DNA from: Cellulomonas sp. ES6
GTDB taxonomy: Bacteria; Actinomycetota; Actinomycetes; Actinomycetales; Cellulomonadaceae
Direction: 5' to 3'
NCBI RefSeq assembly: GCF_030053835.1
Contig: NZ_CP125655.1
Span: 2,232,001 to 2,296,000, forward strand
Length of the DNA stretch: 64,000 bases
Part shown: positions 38,912 through 47,414 of the stretch, piece after piece
Position numbering within the stretch: position 1 is the stretch's first letter
Layout of the letters: each line of letters begins with the position of its first letter
Position numbers and translations under genes: made by a program
The notes under the pieces: generated by a model
The model's input: the letters and a program-made list of their open reading frames with translations, nothing else
Told to the model about the DNA's origin: nothing
Database searches by the model: none

Positions 38912-39316
38912 TCAGCCGGTGGTGCCGTCCCGCTGCTCCGGCACCCGCACCTCGGGCGCGAGCCGGTAGCCGAGCCCGCGGACCGTCCCGATCACCGACC
39001 GGTCGCCGGTCCGCTCCGCCAGCTTGCGGCGCAGGTTCGCCATGTGGACCTCGATGCTGCGGCGGTCCGCGTCCGTCGGCACGGGCACCGCGTGCGGGCC
39101 GTGGACGGCGACCGCGTGCACCAGCTCGTCCTTCGACACCGGGGTGCCCGCGCGCTCGGCGAGGGCCACGAGGATCTCGAACTCGCTCCGGGTCAGCGGG
39201 ACCGTGCGGTCCCCGACGCGCACGCACCGGGAGGGCACCTCGACCACGAGGTCCCCACGGCGCAGGACCCGGTCGTCGACCGGCCGGGTCGGGTCAGGGC
39301 TCGACACCTTCACCAC
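38912..39316 (-). CDS. Orphan OmpR-type winged-helix protein
   Basis: 134 residues. It consists of a Trans_reg_C DNA-binding domain only: VPLTRSEFEILVALAERAG, then VSKDELVHAV, RSIEVHMANLRRKL and VRGLGYRL. There is no receiver domain and no histidine kinase beside it. The GTG start abuts the conserved motif at 39318. It may bind that motif and its copy at 38148. Confidence 0.85.
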   Translation of the reverse strand: MVKVSSPDPTRPVDDRVLRRGDLVVEVPSRCVRVGDRTVPLTRSEFEILVALAERAGTPVSKDELVHAVAVHGPHAVPVPTDADRRSIEVHMANLRRKLAERTGDRSVIGTVRGLGYRLAPEVRVPEQRDGTTG

Positions 39317-39317
39317 G

Positions 39318-39358
39318 GTACGTCCGGCGTCCGGAGGCTGCCAGGGATGCGCCCACGG
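39318..39358. promoter_or_regulatory. Conserved motif, copy B
   Basis: GTACGTCCG, CTGCCAGGG and CGCCCACGG blocks as at 38148, with CGTCCGG repeated in tandem. It sits between the winged-helix gene start and the surface-protein gene at 39485. Confidence 0.55.
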
Positions 39359-39484
39359 GGGTGGTAGGACCTACATCCTGGATCTCGTGGCTCAGTTTCC
39401 CTGACACATCCGGCGTCCACGTCGATCAGGCCCCCGTTCACACATCGGACCGGGGACACCCCCGGCGACACCCGGGGGAGACCC

Positions 39485-41752
39485 GTGCACACAGCTCGAG
39501 AGAGGCGGGGCCGCGTCCGGCGCTCCGCAGCGGCCGCAGCAGTCCTCGCCATCCTGGGGACGCTCGTCCCCGTCGGCCAGGCCGTCGCGGCCGCGTCTGG
39601 CATCTCCACGGTCGACGGCGTCGAGGAGGCGGTCGACACGACCGTCACCTACGACTTCGACTGCGACAACCAGGGCGATCCGCTGCCGCCGATCTACCGG
39701 CTCTGGGGCCCGAACAACCTCTACCACTACGTCGTCATCGACGACTACGTGCATCAGGGCTCGACGACCTCCGGGATCTTCACGATCGCGTACGACGACT
39801 ACGCGACCGGCTCGTACAGCCTGCTGGTGCAGTGCGGCGGCCTCCCCGACAACGGCGTGACGCGGAACTTCACCCTCGGGTCCACCCAGGCCGAGACCTC
39901 CACGTCGCTCGGCGTGTCCGCCACCACCGTCGTCACCGGCGACACGGTCACGCTGACCGCCACGGTCGACGGCGCCGAGTCCGGTGACGTCACGTTCCTC
40001 GCCGGCGGCGCGCCCATCGGCACGCGGGCGCTGCAGGGCGGCACCGCGTCGCTGACCTACCAGGTCGACGAGGCGCAGACGTTCACCGCCCGGTTCGAGG
40101 GCACGGAGACGGCCGCGACGTCGACCTCCGCCCCGACGTCGGTCGAGGTGGTCTCCGCGATCACGCCCGGCACCGTCGCCATCGCCACGAACCCCGCCGT
40201 GGGCGTCGAGCAGTCGGCCAGCGTCGGCACCTGGGCCCCCGAGGGCGTCACGCTGTCGTACTCGTGGACCGTCGACGGCCACCAGGTCGGCACCCAGCCC
40301 ACGTACACGCCGACCGCCGCGGACCAGGGCAAGGCGCTGCGCGTCGTCGTCACCGGCACCCGCGCCCCGCTGACCGCCGTGCCGCAGACCAGCGCGCCGA
40401 AGACCGTCGAGCTCGGCACGATCGAGAACGGCTACCTCGAGCTCGACGGCCGGGACGGCAACAACGCGGTGCTCGGGCAGACGCTCACGCCGCGCCCGGT
40501 CGGCTACGGCCAGGACGCGCAGTTCTCCTACGAGTGGGTCATCGGGGACCACGAGCGCACCGTCACCGCCCCGACGTACACGCCGACCGCCGCCGACCTG
40601 GGCAAGCTGATCCAGGTGCGGATGACCGTCACCGCCCCCGGCAAGCAGCCGACCGGCGACTGGGCGTACGCCTGGCCCGCCGTCACCACGCCGACCGTCG
40701 CCGTGGGCTCGCAGACCGTCACCGTCGGCCGCGACGTGGTCGTCCCCGTGACCGTCGCCGGTCCGCAGGGCGGGCCGACGCCGAAGGGCTCGGTCGAGGT
40801 CACGCTGACGCCGAAGGGCTCGGCCACGGGCCAGCCGCTCGACGCGGTGGTGCTGGACGGCAAGGGCCGCGCGTCCGTGCCGCTGACCGGCCTCGCCGTC
40901 GGCAGCTACACGGTCTCCGTGACGTACGTGCCGACCCCGGGCTCCATGCCGGTGTTCGCCGTCGCCTCGATCGCGGTCGAGACCAACCCGTACACCGGCG
41001 CGACCGGCTCCGGCACGGTCACCGTCACGAAGGTCACCCCGACCGTCACGGTGCCGGCGACGGTCGCCGTCCCGGTCGCCACCGAGGTGACGCTCGAGGC
41101 GCGCGTCGGCGGGGCGGTGCTGCCGAGCACCTTCGTGTTCCGCGAGGGCGCGACCGTGATCGGCCAGGGCCAGCTCGCGACGGACGGGGTCATCCCGGCG
41201 TCGCTGGGCGTGCTCGCCCCGGGCACGCACACCGTGGTCCTGGAGCTCCCGGAGACCGCGAGCACCCGCGCCGCCAGCGCCACGTTCACCGTGACGGTCG
41301 GCGGCGAGCCGGCCCGCGTCGGGGCGCTCCCGACGGCCGTGCTGGACACGCCGGAGGCCGCCACCGCTCCGGGGCAGCAGATGGAGCTGGTCGCCGAGGG
41401 CTTCGAGCCCGGTGAGACCGTCGCGTTCTACCTGCACTCCGACCCGGTGTTCCTCGGCACCGCCGTCGCGGACGAGAACGGCGTCGCCCGCCTGCTGGCC
41501 GACATCCCCGCGGACGTCCCGGCCGGCGCGCACACCGTGATCGCCACCGGCGGCACCTCGGGCCGCTGGGCCACCCTCGCGGTGGAGCTGGCCGTCCCGG
41601 CGGCCGCCGCCCCGGTGGCTGCCGCCGCCCCGAGCGGGGACCTGGCCGCCACCGGCGCCCAGGCCGGCCTGCTCATGGCGGGCGCCTGGACGCTGCTGCT
41701 GGCCGGCGGCGCCCTGGTGGTCGTCGCCCGTCGGGTGCGCACCGCGCGCTGA
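39485..41752 (+). CDS. LAATG-anchored surface protein with Ig-like repeats
   Basis: 755 residues. A Sec signal peptide (basic head, VLAILGTLVPVG, cleavage near AVAAA) is followed by Ig-like modules; two have YSWTVDG or YEWVIGD with PTYTPTAADQGK-type ends, as in bacterial Ig-like domains, and others resemble Big_3_5-type repeats. The C-terminus has LAATG at residues 720-724, a hydrophobic helix and a positive tail, matching LAxTG substrates of class E sortase. It is probably displayed on the cell wall as an adhesin or spacer. No sortase gene is in the window. Confidence 0.85.
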   Translation: MHTARERRGRVRRSAAAAAVLAILGTLVPVGQAVAAASGISTVDGVEEAVDTTVTYDFDCDNQGDPLPPIYRLWGPNNLYHYVVIDDYVHQGSTTSGIFTIAYDDYATGSYSLLVQCGGLPDNGVTRNFTLGSTQAETSTSLGVSATTVVTGDTVTLTATVDGAESGDVTFLAGGAPIGTRALQGGTASLTYQVDEAQTFTARFEGTETAATSTSAPTSVEVVSAITPGTVAIATNPAVGVEQSASVGTWAPEGVTLSYSWTVDGHQVGTQPTYTPTAADQGKALRVVVTGTRAPLTAVPQTSAPKTVELGTIENGYLELDGRDGNNAVLGQTLTPRPVGYGQDAQFSYEWVIGDHERTVTAPTYTPTAADLGKLIQVRMTVTAPGKQPTGDWAYAWPAVTTPTVAVGSQTVTVGRDVVVPVTVAGPQGGPTPKGSVEVTLTPKGSATGQPLDAVVLDGKGRASVPLTGLAVGSYTVSVTYVPTPGSMPVFAVASIAVETNPYTGATGSGTVTVTKVTPTVTVPATVAVPVATEVTLEARVGGAVLPSTFVFREGATVIGQGQLATDGVIPASLGVLAPGTHTVVLELPETASTRAASATFTVTVGGEPARVGALPTAVLDTPEAATAPGQQMELVAEGFEPGETVAFYLHSDPVFLGTAVADENGVARLLADIPADVPAGAHTVIATGGTSGRWATLAVELAVPAAAAPVAAAAPSGDLAATGAQAGLLMAGAWTLLLAGGALVVVARRVRTAR

Positions 41753-41763
41753 CACCGCACCAC

Positions 41764-41800
41764 GACGGCCCCCCGACCCGCACCGGGTCGGGGGGCCGTC
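41764..41800. terminator. Strong bidirectional terminator
   Basis: GACGGCCCCCCGACCCG and its exact complement form a 17-bp stem with a 3-base loop, between two convergent genes. Confidence 0.8.
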
Positions 41801-41821
41801 CCGCGTCCGCAGGAGCGGGCG

Positions 41822-42769
41822 TCAGCAGGTCGCGAACACGTAGCCCTCGTCGTCCGGGGTGCGCAGGTCGACGTCGCGCAGCACCGTGCTCACCGGACGC
41901 TGCGGGTCGGCGCACGCCCCGTCCCAGTCCGCCGCGGGGTCGGACCCCGCGTACTCGACGTCGACCACCGCGTCGCCGTAGACGTCCGTGTACGCGGCGC
42001 ACTCGTCGAACTGCAGGCACTGCTCCGCGACCGCGAAGTCGAACCCGGCCTCGTCCCGCCCGCGCGTCCCGAGGTCCGGGGTGTTCTTCTGCCCCGCCGC
42101 GAGGCCCGCGTCGTGGGCCACCGCGACCAGCCGCGCCGCCAGGTCCACGGCTGCGTCCTCGGTCAGCAGCCCGCCCGATCGCGTCCACGAGTCGAGGTTG
42201 TCGAGCTCGACGGCGACGAAGCCGCGCTCCGCGCACCGGCGCACCTGCTCCCCGACCACCTCCGTGATCGCCGCGCGCTGCTGCGCGGTGCGGGTGTCGA
42301 GCAGCAGCTCGTCCGGCCACCCCGGGTCGACGACCGGGTCCCCGGCGGCGTCGCGCAGCACGAGGTCCGGGTGGTCGGCGAGCCAGGCGTCCCGCTCGGC
42401 GGGCTGCGTCTGGAACCCGTTGACGTAGCAGCCGGACCACAGCCCCGGCTCGGGCACGTCCGTGACGTCCCGCACCACACCGCCGACGCCGGCCGCGGGC
42501 GGGTAGCCGCCGCCCAGCTGGTAGTCGACGACGACGCCCGCGGGAGGCAGGCCCGCCGGGGAGCCGGTGGCGCTCGCGCCCGGGACGCCGGGCGCGAGCG
42601 GGCCGTCGTCCCCGGCGGGACCGCAGCCGGCCAGCGCGAGCACGACCGCGACGGCCCCGGTCGCGCGGCGGAGCCCCCGCGCGCCGCGCGGTCCCTGCGT
42701 CCCGCGCGGTCCCTGCGTCCGGCGCGCCGCCCACGCCCCCGGACCGTCCGGCACCCGCCCGTGCTCCAC
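41822..42769 (-). CDS. GH114-like (endo-alpha-1,4-polygalactosaminidase family) lipoprotein
   Basis: 315 residues from GTG at 42769, chosen because GGAG is five bases upstream; the frame extends 15 codons further. Lipobox LALAGC gives a membrane-anchored lipoprotein after a basic head of about 40 residues. The body has VVVDYQLGGGYPPA, then GCYVNGFQTQP, FVAVELDNLDSW and QKNTPDL, typical of the GH114/TM1410-like barrel. The Asp and Glu in ELDNLD are candidate catalytic residues. It probably acts on a galactosamine-containing or similar polymer outside the cell. Confidence 0.8.
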   Translation of the reverse strand: MEHGRVPDGPGAWAARRTQGPRGTQGPRGARGLRRATGAVAVVLALAGCGPAGDDGPLAPGVPGASATGSPAGLPPAGVVVDYQLGGGYPPAAGVGGVVRDVTDVPEPGLWSGCYVNGFQTQPAERDAWLADHPDLVLRDAAGDPVVDPGWPDELLLDTRTAQQRAAITEVVGEQVRRCAERGFVAVELDNLDSWTRSGGLLTEDAAVDLAARLVAVAHDAGLAAGQKNTPDLGTRGRDEAGFDFAVAEQCLQFDECAAYTDVYGDAVVDVEYAGSDPAADWDGACADPQRPVSTVLRDVDLRTPDDEGYVFATC

Positions 42770-43223
42770 ACCCGCTCCTGTCGCCCTGTCCCCGCCGTGC
42801 GACCGGCGCCGCACCCGACGTCGATGGTCGCACCCGACGCGACGTCGCCGCGCCGCCGGGGCCGCGCCGCCGGACCCCGGCCCGGGCCCGGGGTGCGCCG
42901 CGTGACGCGGCGCACGGCGGAATCGACGTGACGCCGACCCGTCCGGAGGTGCAAGATGGCGGGCGACCGGTGCCGCCCGGAGATCCGGCGGCCGTCACCA
43001 CCACGGGAGAGCAGCGGATGTCCGCAGGGAGCGGGGTCGGCCGACACGGCCACCTTGCGTGACCGGGCACAGCCCGTCACGCCGCACCACCGTCCCTGAG
43101 CCCGGCCCACGCGCCGCGGCCGGGACGGGTCGTCGTCGCCCCGTGACGGGAGTCCGTCCCCTGCGCCCGCGCGCCGCCGATGTGCGCGCCGGCGCGCCCC
43201 ACTCCCGTGAGAGCGAGCCCGTC
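42770..43223. other. 454-bp intergenic region without a supported gene
   Basis: The stretch holds the GH114-like gene's upstream region and an open frame at 42956-43099 (47 codons) with GGAGG at good spacing. However, its third codon positions are about 80% G or C, against over 95% in real genes here, so I do not call it. Nothing else is recognised. Confidence 0.5.
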
Positions 43224-43712
43224 ATGCGTCCCGTCACCGATTCCCAGATCCACGCGTCCTTCGTCAACTGCTCCCGCCGCGAGGCCGCCCAGGCCACGAT
43301 GCCGCCGGGCCTCGCCGGCCTCGACTGGGAGCGCCTCGACTACCTCGGGTGGAACGACCCGAAGAACCCCCGGCGCGCCTACGTCGTGACCTGGCTGGAC
43401 GACCGGCCCGTCGGCATCGTGCTGCGCGCGTCCGACGGGGCGGCCACCCGCAGCGCCGTGTGCGCGTGGTGCGAGGACGTCATCGCCACCAACGACGTCA
43501 GCCTGTTCGTCGCGAAGCGTGCGGGCGCCGCCGGGCGCAACGGCAACACGCTCGGCACGCTGATCTGCGCGGACTTCGCGTGCTCGCAGAACGCCCGCCG
43601 CCGCCCGACGATCGTCGAGGCCGGGGACGACGCGGCCGCCGTGGTGGCGCGCCGGGTCGCCGGGCTGCAGGAGCGCAGCGCGCGGTTCGTCGCGTCCGTC
43701 GCGCAGGGCTGA
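43224..43712 (+). CDS. FBP-type (FusB-like) treble-clef zinc-finger protein
   Basis: 162 residues. The C-terminal half has CAWCEDV near residue 82 and CADFACSQNARR near 115, matching the FBP_C treble-clef zinc finger of EF-G-binding proteins such as FusB. FusB frees stalled EF-G on the ribosome and gives fusidic acid resistance. Actinobacterial single-domain homologues are common and their role is unproven. The N-terminal 70 residues form a small domain (FVNCSRREAAQA, DYLGWNDPKNP) typical of the group. Confidence 0.87.
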   Translation: MRPVTDSQIHASFVNCSRREAAQATMPPGLAGLDWERLDYLGWNDPKNPRRAYVVTWLDDRPVGIVLRASDGAATRSAVCAWCEDVIATNDVSLFVAKRAGAAGRNGNTLGTLICADFACSQNARRRPTIVEAGDDAAAVVARRVAGLQERSARFVASVAQG

Positions 43713-43731
43713 CCGCGCCCGGCGGGTGCCG

Positions 43732-44679
43732 TCAGAGCACCGTCGCCAGCGCGTCGAGCGCCGCGAGCGGGTCGGCGCCGGCCGGGGCCAGGACCACCGC
43801 GTCCGCCCCGGCCGCGCCGATCTCGTCGATGCGGGCCCGCGCCTGCTCGGGCGTCCCGCACACGGCCAGCCGGTCGACCCAGGCGTCCGGCAGGGCGGCG
43901 GCGAACGCGGCGCGGTCGTGCGTGCGGGCGCGCAGGGCCCGGAGCTCGTCGGCGAAGGGCAGCGGCGCGACGTGCACGTCCCAGTCGGGGTCCCCGATCC
44001 ACGCGAGCGCCGGGCGCACCGCCGCCCGCGCCACCGCGGGGTCGGGGTCCACCGCAGCGACGTCGTAGACCGCCACCCGGTGACCGGGACCGGCGCCGAT
44101 CTGCGCGCGGGCCGTGCGCACGTACTCGGGGCCGGCCGGCTCGGCGAGCACCGTGCCGTCCGCGCAGCGGCCCGCGGCGGCGAGCGACCGCGGACCGCGG
44201 ACGCCCGCGAGGACCGGCGGGACCACCGACGGCGGGGACTCCAGGCGCACGCCGTCCAGGCGCACGAACCTGCCCTCCGTCGTGACCGTCTCCCCGCGCA
44301 GCAGCGCCCGCAGTGCCGTCACGTGCTCCTCGAACGCGGTCAGCGGGCTCGCCGGCCACGCGCCCGCCTGCCGCATCCACCCCGGCATGCCGTGCCCGAC
44401 GCCCAGGTGCAGCCGGCCGGGGAACAGCTCCGCGACGGTCGCGGCCTCCATCGCGGCGAACGCCACGTTGCGCGCACCGACCGGCAGGATGCCGACGCAC
44501 ACCCGGATCCGCTCCGTCGACGCGAGCACCGCCGCGGCCTGGGCGATGCCGCCGCGGAAGCCCAGGTCCTCCACCACCCAGAGCTCCGAGAACCCCAGCT
44601 CGTCCGCCCGCCTCGCGTACGGCAGCAGCCGGTCGGCGGGCAGGTCGCGGGGCAGCAGGACACCGGTGTCGGGACGCAT
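43732..44679 (-). CDS. Luciferase-like monooxygenase (LLM) oxidoreductase
   Basis: 315 residues. TIM-barrel LLM features: GFSELWVVEDLGFRGG near residue 30, RVCVGILPVGARN near 58, GRLHLGVGHGMPGWM near 88 and GTPEQARARIDEI near 275. Members use FMN or F420. In actinobacteria the F420 type is frequent, which fits the F420-reductase-like gene at 38236. Substrate unknown. Confidence 0.9.
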   Translation of the reverse strand: MRPDTGVLLPRDLPADRLLPYARRADELGFSELWVVEDLGFRGGIAQAAAVLASTERIRVCVGILPVGARNVAFAAMEAATVAELFPGRLHLGVGHGMPGWMRQAGAWPASPLTAFEEHVTALRALLRGETVTTEGRFVRLDGVRLESPPSVVPPVLAGVRGPRSLAAAGRCADGTVLAEPAGPEYVRTARAQIGAGPGHRVAVYDVAAVDPDPAVARAAVRPALAWIGDPDWDVHVAPLPFADELRALRARTHDRAAFAAALPDAWVDRLAVCGTPEQARARIDEIGAAGADAVVLAPAGADPLAALDALATVL

Positions 44680-44772
44680 GACCCGACTCTAGGGGCGACG
44701 CAGGACACGGGGATGTGCTGTGCTGGCCCCCTGACCCGCGACGACGCGGGACCCACCCCGGGGGAGGTCGGC

Positions 44773-45381
44773 ATGGCCACGCTCGTGCACGCCGCGATCA
44801 CGTCGCTCGACGGCTACGTCGCCGACCGGGACGGCCGGTTCGACTGGAGCGCCCCCGACGAGGAGGTGCACCTGGCGGTGAACGCCCTGCACCGCGACGT
44901 CGGCACGCTGCTGTACGGGAGGCGCGTCTACGACGTGATGACCGCCTGGGAGGACATGGAGACCGCGGACGAGCCCCCGGCCGTGCAGGAGTTCGCGGAC
45001 CTGTGGCGCGCGGCGCGCAAGGTCGTGTACTCCCGGACGCTCACCGAGCCGCGCAGCGCCCGCACGCAGATCGAGCGGGACTTCGACGCGGAGGCCGTCC
45101 GGCGGCTGCTGCGGTCGTCCCCGCACGACGTGCTGATCGGCGGGGCCGACCTCACCGGGCAGGCGCTGCGCGCGGGCCTCGTGGGCGAGCTGCACCTGTT
45201 CGTGACGCCGGTGCTCGTCGGGGGCGGGACGCGGGCGCTGCCGCACGACGTCCGGCTGGACCTGGAGCTCGTGGACGTGCGGCGGTTCGCCGGCGGGGTC
45301 GTCCACCTGCACCACCGGGTGCGGGACGGCGGCCCCGCGACGGGCTCGGGCGGCGGGGCGGGAGCGACGTCCGCCCGCTGA
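44773..45381 (+). CDS. Dihydrofolate-reductase/RibD-C-like reductase
   Basis: 202 residues. It opens with AAITSLDGYVADRDGRFDW, then TLLYGRRVYDVM near 48 and VLIGGADLTGQALRAGLVGEL near 128, all typical of the RibD C-terminal-like family. These bind NADPH; most actinobacterial copies have unknown substrates. GGGGAGG precedes the ATG. The Ala/Gly-rich last 20 residues are probably disordered. Confidence 0.9.
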   Translation: MATLVHAAITSLDGYVADRDGRFDWSAPDEEVHLAVNALHRDVGTLLYGRRVYDVMTAWEDMETADEPPAVQEFADLWRAARKVVYSRTLTEPRSARTQIERDFDAEAVRRLLRSSPHDVLIGGADLTGQALRAGLVGELHLFVTPVLVGGGTRALPHDVRLDLELVDVRRFAGGVVHLHHRVRDGGPATGSGGGAGATSAR

Positions 45382-45498
45382 CGCGGGGTCGCTGCGGAGA
45401 CCACTGGGGCGCGGGCACCTCGACGTCGGGCCGGCGCGGGCCGTGCTCCGCCGGCGGGGCGGGCGCGGGGGCGGGCGCGGGCCCGCGCGGGCGCCGGG

Positions 45499-46272
45499 TC
45501 AGACGCGCGCGTACCGGGCGCGTCCGAACGCGTACACCCCGTAGGCGGCGAACCCGATCGCGACCAGCGTCAGCAGCACCGCACCGAACGGCAGGCTCGC
45601 GAGCGCGTGCAGCGCGGCGTCGAGGCCCTGCGCCTTCTCCGGGTCGGCCTGCACCGCGGCGACCACCAGCAGCACCCCGACGGCCGCGAGCGCGGCACCC
45701 TTGCCGACGTAGCCGGCGCGACCGGCCCGCACGACCCACGGCGGCGGGCTGCCGGCCAGGTCCTCGAGGAACCTCTCGCGCCAGCCCTTGACCACGTGGT
45801 AGCCGGCGACACCGACCACCCCGAGGCCCACGGCCCCGACGAGAGCGCGGCCCGCACCGCTGCCCAGCAGCCCGGCCGTCGCGCCCTGCGACCCGCCGCC
45901 CGACCCCCCGCCGGCCAGCACCGACACGGTCGAGGCGGCGAGCACCCCGTAGGTCACGGCCTTCGCGGCGGCCTTCGCCCGGTCGGAGGGCTCACCCCAC
46001 GCGATCGCCTCGGTGGCCTGCCACAGCGCCAGCAGCACGAACCCCACGAGCAGCACCCAGAGCAGCGCCGTACCGGCACCGTTCCCCGCGAGCTGCGCGA
46101 GGGCGCCCTGCTGGTCGGCCTGCTCACCGCCGGACGTCCACGCGAGCTGCACCGTCACCCACGCGAGCAGCAGGTGGAGCACGCCGCTGGCCGCGTACCC
46201 GAGGCGGGCCCCCGTCTCGAGGGCGGGGTGGTCGCCGGCGCGCGAGGCGGCGGACTGCACGTTCCCGGTCAT
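45499..46272 (-). CDS. DUF1206 membrane protein
   Basis: 257 residues made of three similar two-helix units: LGYAASGVLHLLLAW near 30, AVTYGVLAASTVSVL near 110 and AGYVGKGAALAAVGV near 190. This threefold pattern defines DUF1206, whose function is unknown. ATG at 46272, with a C-rich stretch and two repeat elements upstream. Confidence 0.9.
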   Translation of the reverse strand: MTGNVQSAASRAGDHPALETGARLGYAASGVLHLLLAWVTVQLAWTSGGEQADQQGALAQLAGNGAGTALLWVLLVGFVLLALWQATEAIAWGEPSDRAKAAAKAVTYGVLAASTVSVLAGGGSGGGSQGATAGLLGSGAGRALVGAVGLGVVGVAGYHVVKGWRERFLEDLAGSPPPWVVRAGRAGYVGKGAALAAVGVLLVVAAVQADPEKAQGLDAALHALASLPFGAVLLTLVAIGFAAYGVYAFGRARYARV

Positions 46273-46282
46273 GGAGCGAGGG

Positions 46283-46390
46283 TGGCACCCGACGCCACCC
46301 CCCGCACCCGCACCACCCCCGCACCCCGCCCGCACCCGCACCCGCCCGCACCCGCACCGCCCCCCGCGCCTCGCCCACTCCTGCACCCGG
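46283..46390. repeat. C-rich (CCCGCA)n-like tract
   Basis: Many runs of three to six C separated by GCA, AC or GC, upstream of the DUF1206 start. The minus strand, which is the coding strand of that gene, is G-rich and could form a G-quadruplex. The 46273-46796 gap contains this tract, two 104-bp elements and no gene. Confidence 0.6.
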
Positions 46391-46404
46391 CCCCCTCCCT
46401 CCGT

Positions 46405-46508
46405 TCGGAGGCTCCGACGGGCGTCGGAGGTACGCGCGCGGCATCGGAGGTGTCCGCGGACCACCACGAGAGCACGCGCCGCCCTCCGAGCACCGTGGGA
46501 GCCTCCGA
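46405..46508. repeat. 104-bp element with inverted ends, copy 1
   Basis: The element begins TCGGAGGCTCC and ends with its exact complement GGAGCCTCCGA. Its first 66 bases differ from copy 2 at only two places; the next stretch is diverged. Both copies have the same length and lie 181 bp apart. Confidence 0.8.
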
Positions 46509-46585
46509 CGGGACCGTCATCGACGGTGGGGACGACGCGCGTCCAGCACGCGCCCCTCCCGGGCGGGCACCCGGCGCCGGCGCGT

Positions 46586-46689
46586 TCGGAGGCTCCGACA
46601 GGTGTCGGAGGTACGCGCGCGGCATCGGAGGTGTCCGCGGACCACCACGAGTGCGCGCCGACACCTCCGGTTCCCGTGGGAGCCTCCGA
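46586..46689. repeat. 104-bp element with inverted ends, copy 2
   Basis: Same TCGGAGGCTCC and GGAGCCTCCGA ends as copy 1, same 104-bp length and same orientation. The shared core includes GTCGGAGGTACGCGCGCGG and CGGACCACCACGAG. No transposase gene is inside or beside it. Confidence 0.8.
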
Positions 46690-46796
46690 CGGGGCCAGGG
46701 GACGGTGAGGTGGGGGACGGTCGGGGCGGGGGACGGTGAGCTCGGGCGGACGGTAAGGCAGGAAGTGGTCGGGGGGTGATGCGCGGGGCGGGCGGG

Positions 46797-47414
46797 TCAG
46801 ATCAGGGGGCGGCGGTCGAGCTGCTCCGCCTCGTCCGACGTCCGCAGGGTGCCGTGCCACAGGACCGCGCGGCCGGCGGCCAGGGACGCCGGGACGTCGA
46901 GCACGCGCTGGTTCGCCGAGCCCCGGAACGCCAGGGTGAGGTCCCGCTGGGCGAGCTCGAACCGGCCGTCCACCAGGATGTCCAGCGCGCCCAGCAGCTC
47001 CGCCTTGTCGTCCTGGCCCGCCGCCGTCTCCGCCAGCAGCTCCTCGAAGGTGTAGCCCGTCCAGCACCACACGTCCTTGGCACGCCCGTGCTCGGCGCGC
47101 AGCCGGCGCACGACGCGCAGGCACACGCCGGTGTTGAGGAACGGCTCCCCGCCGAGCAGCGACAGCCCCTGGACGGCCTCGTGCGCGAGGTCGGCGGCGA
47201 TGCGGTCGGCGAGCGCGGAGTCGAACGGCGTGCCGTACCGGAACGACCAGGCGGCCTCGTTGAAGCAGCCGGCGCAGGCGAACGGGCAGCCCGAGACGTA
47301 CAGGCTGCACCGCACGCCCTCGCCGTCGACCATGACGAACGGCTTGTAGTCCGCGACGTGGTCCTGGCTGAGCGCCCCCGCACGCCACTGCCCGGGGCGC
47401 GGGTCCCGCGCCAT
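46797..47414 (-). CDS. nrdG: Anaerobic ribonucleotide reductase activating protein
   Basis: 205 residues. A radical-SAM activase that makes the glycyl radical on NrdD. The Cx3Cx2C iron-sulfur motif is in CPFACAGC near residue 45, and LLGGEPFLN near 90 is the SAM-binding GGE motif. The start overlaps the nrdD stop by 4 bp (ATGA), so activase and enzyme are co-translated. Confidence 0.95.
   Translation of the reverse strand: MARDPRPGQWRAGALSQDHVADYKPFVMVDGEGVRCSLYVSGCPFACAGCFNEAAWSFRYGTPFDSALADRIAADLAHEAVQGLSLLGGEPFLNTGVCLRVVRRLRAEHGRAKDVWCWTGYTFEELLAETAAGQDDKAELLGALDILVDGRFELAQRDLTLAFRGSANQRVLDVPASLAAGRAVLWHGTLRTSDEAEQLDRRPLI

Noticed and set aside
42956..43099. 47-codon frame with a good GGAGG ribosome site
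   Set aside because: Third codon positions are about 80% G or C, much lower than in true genes here, and no family is recognised.
46124..46779. Open frames through the 104-bp repeats
   Set aside because: Both strands translate to similar short repeats because the elements have inverted ends; no ribosome site or family match supports a gene.
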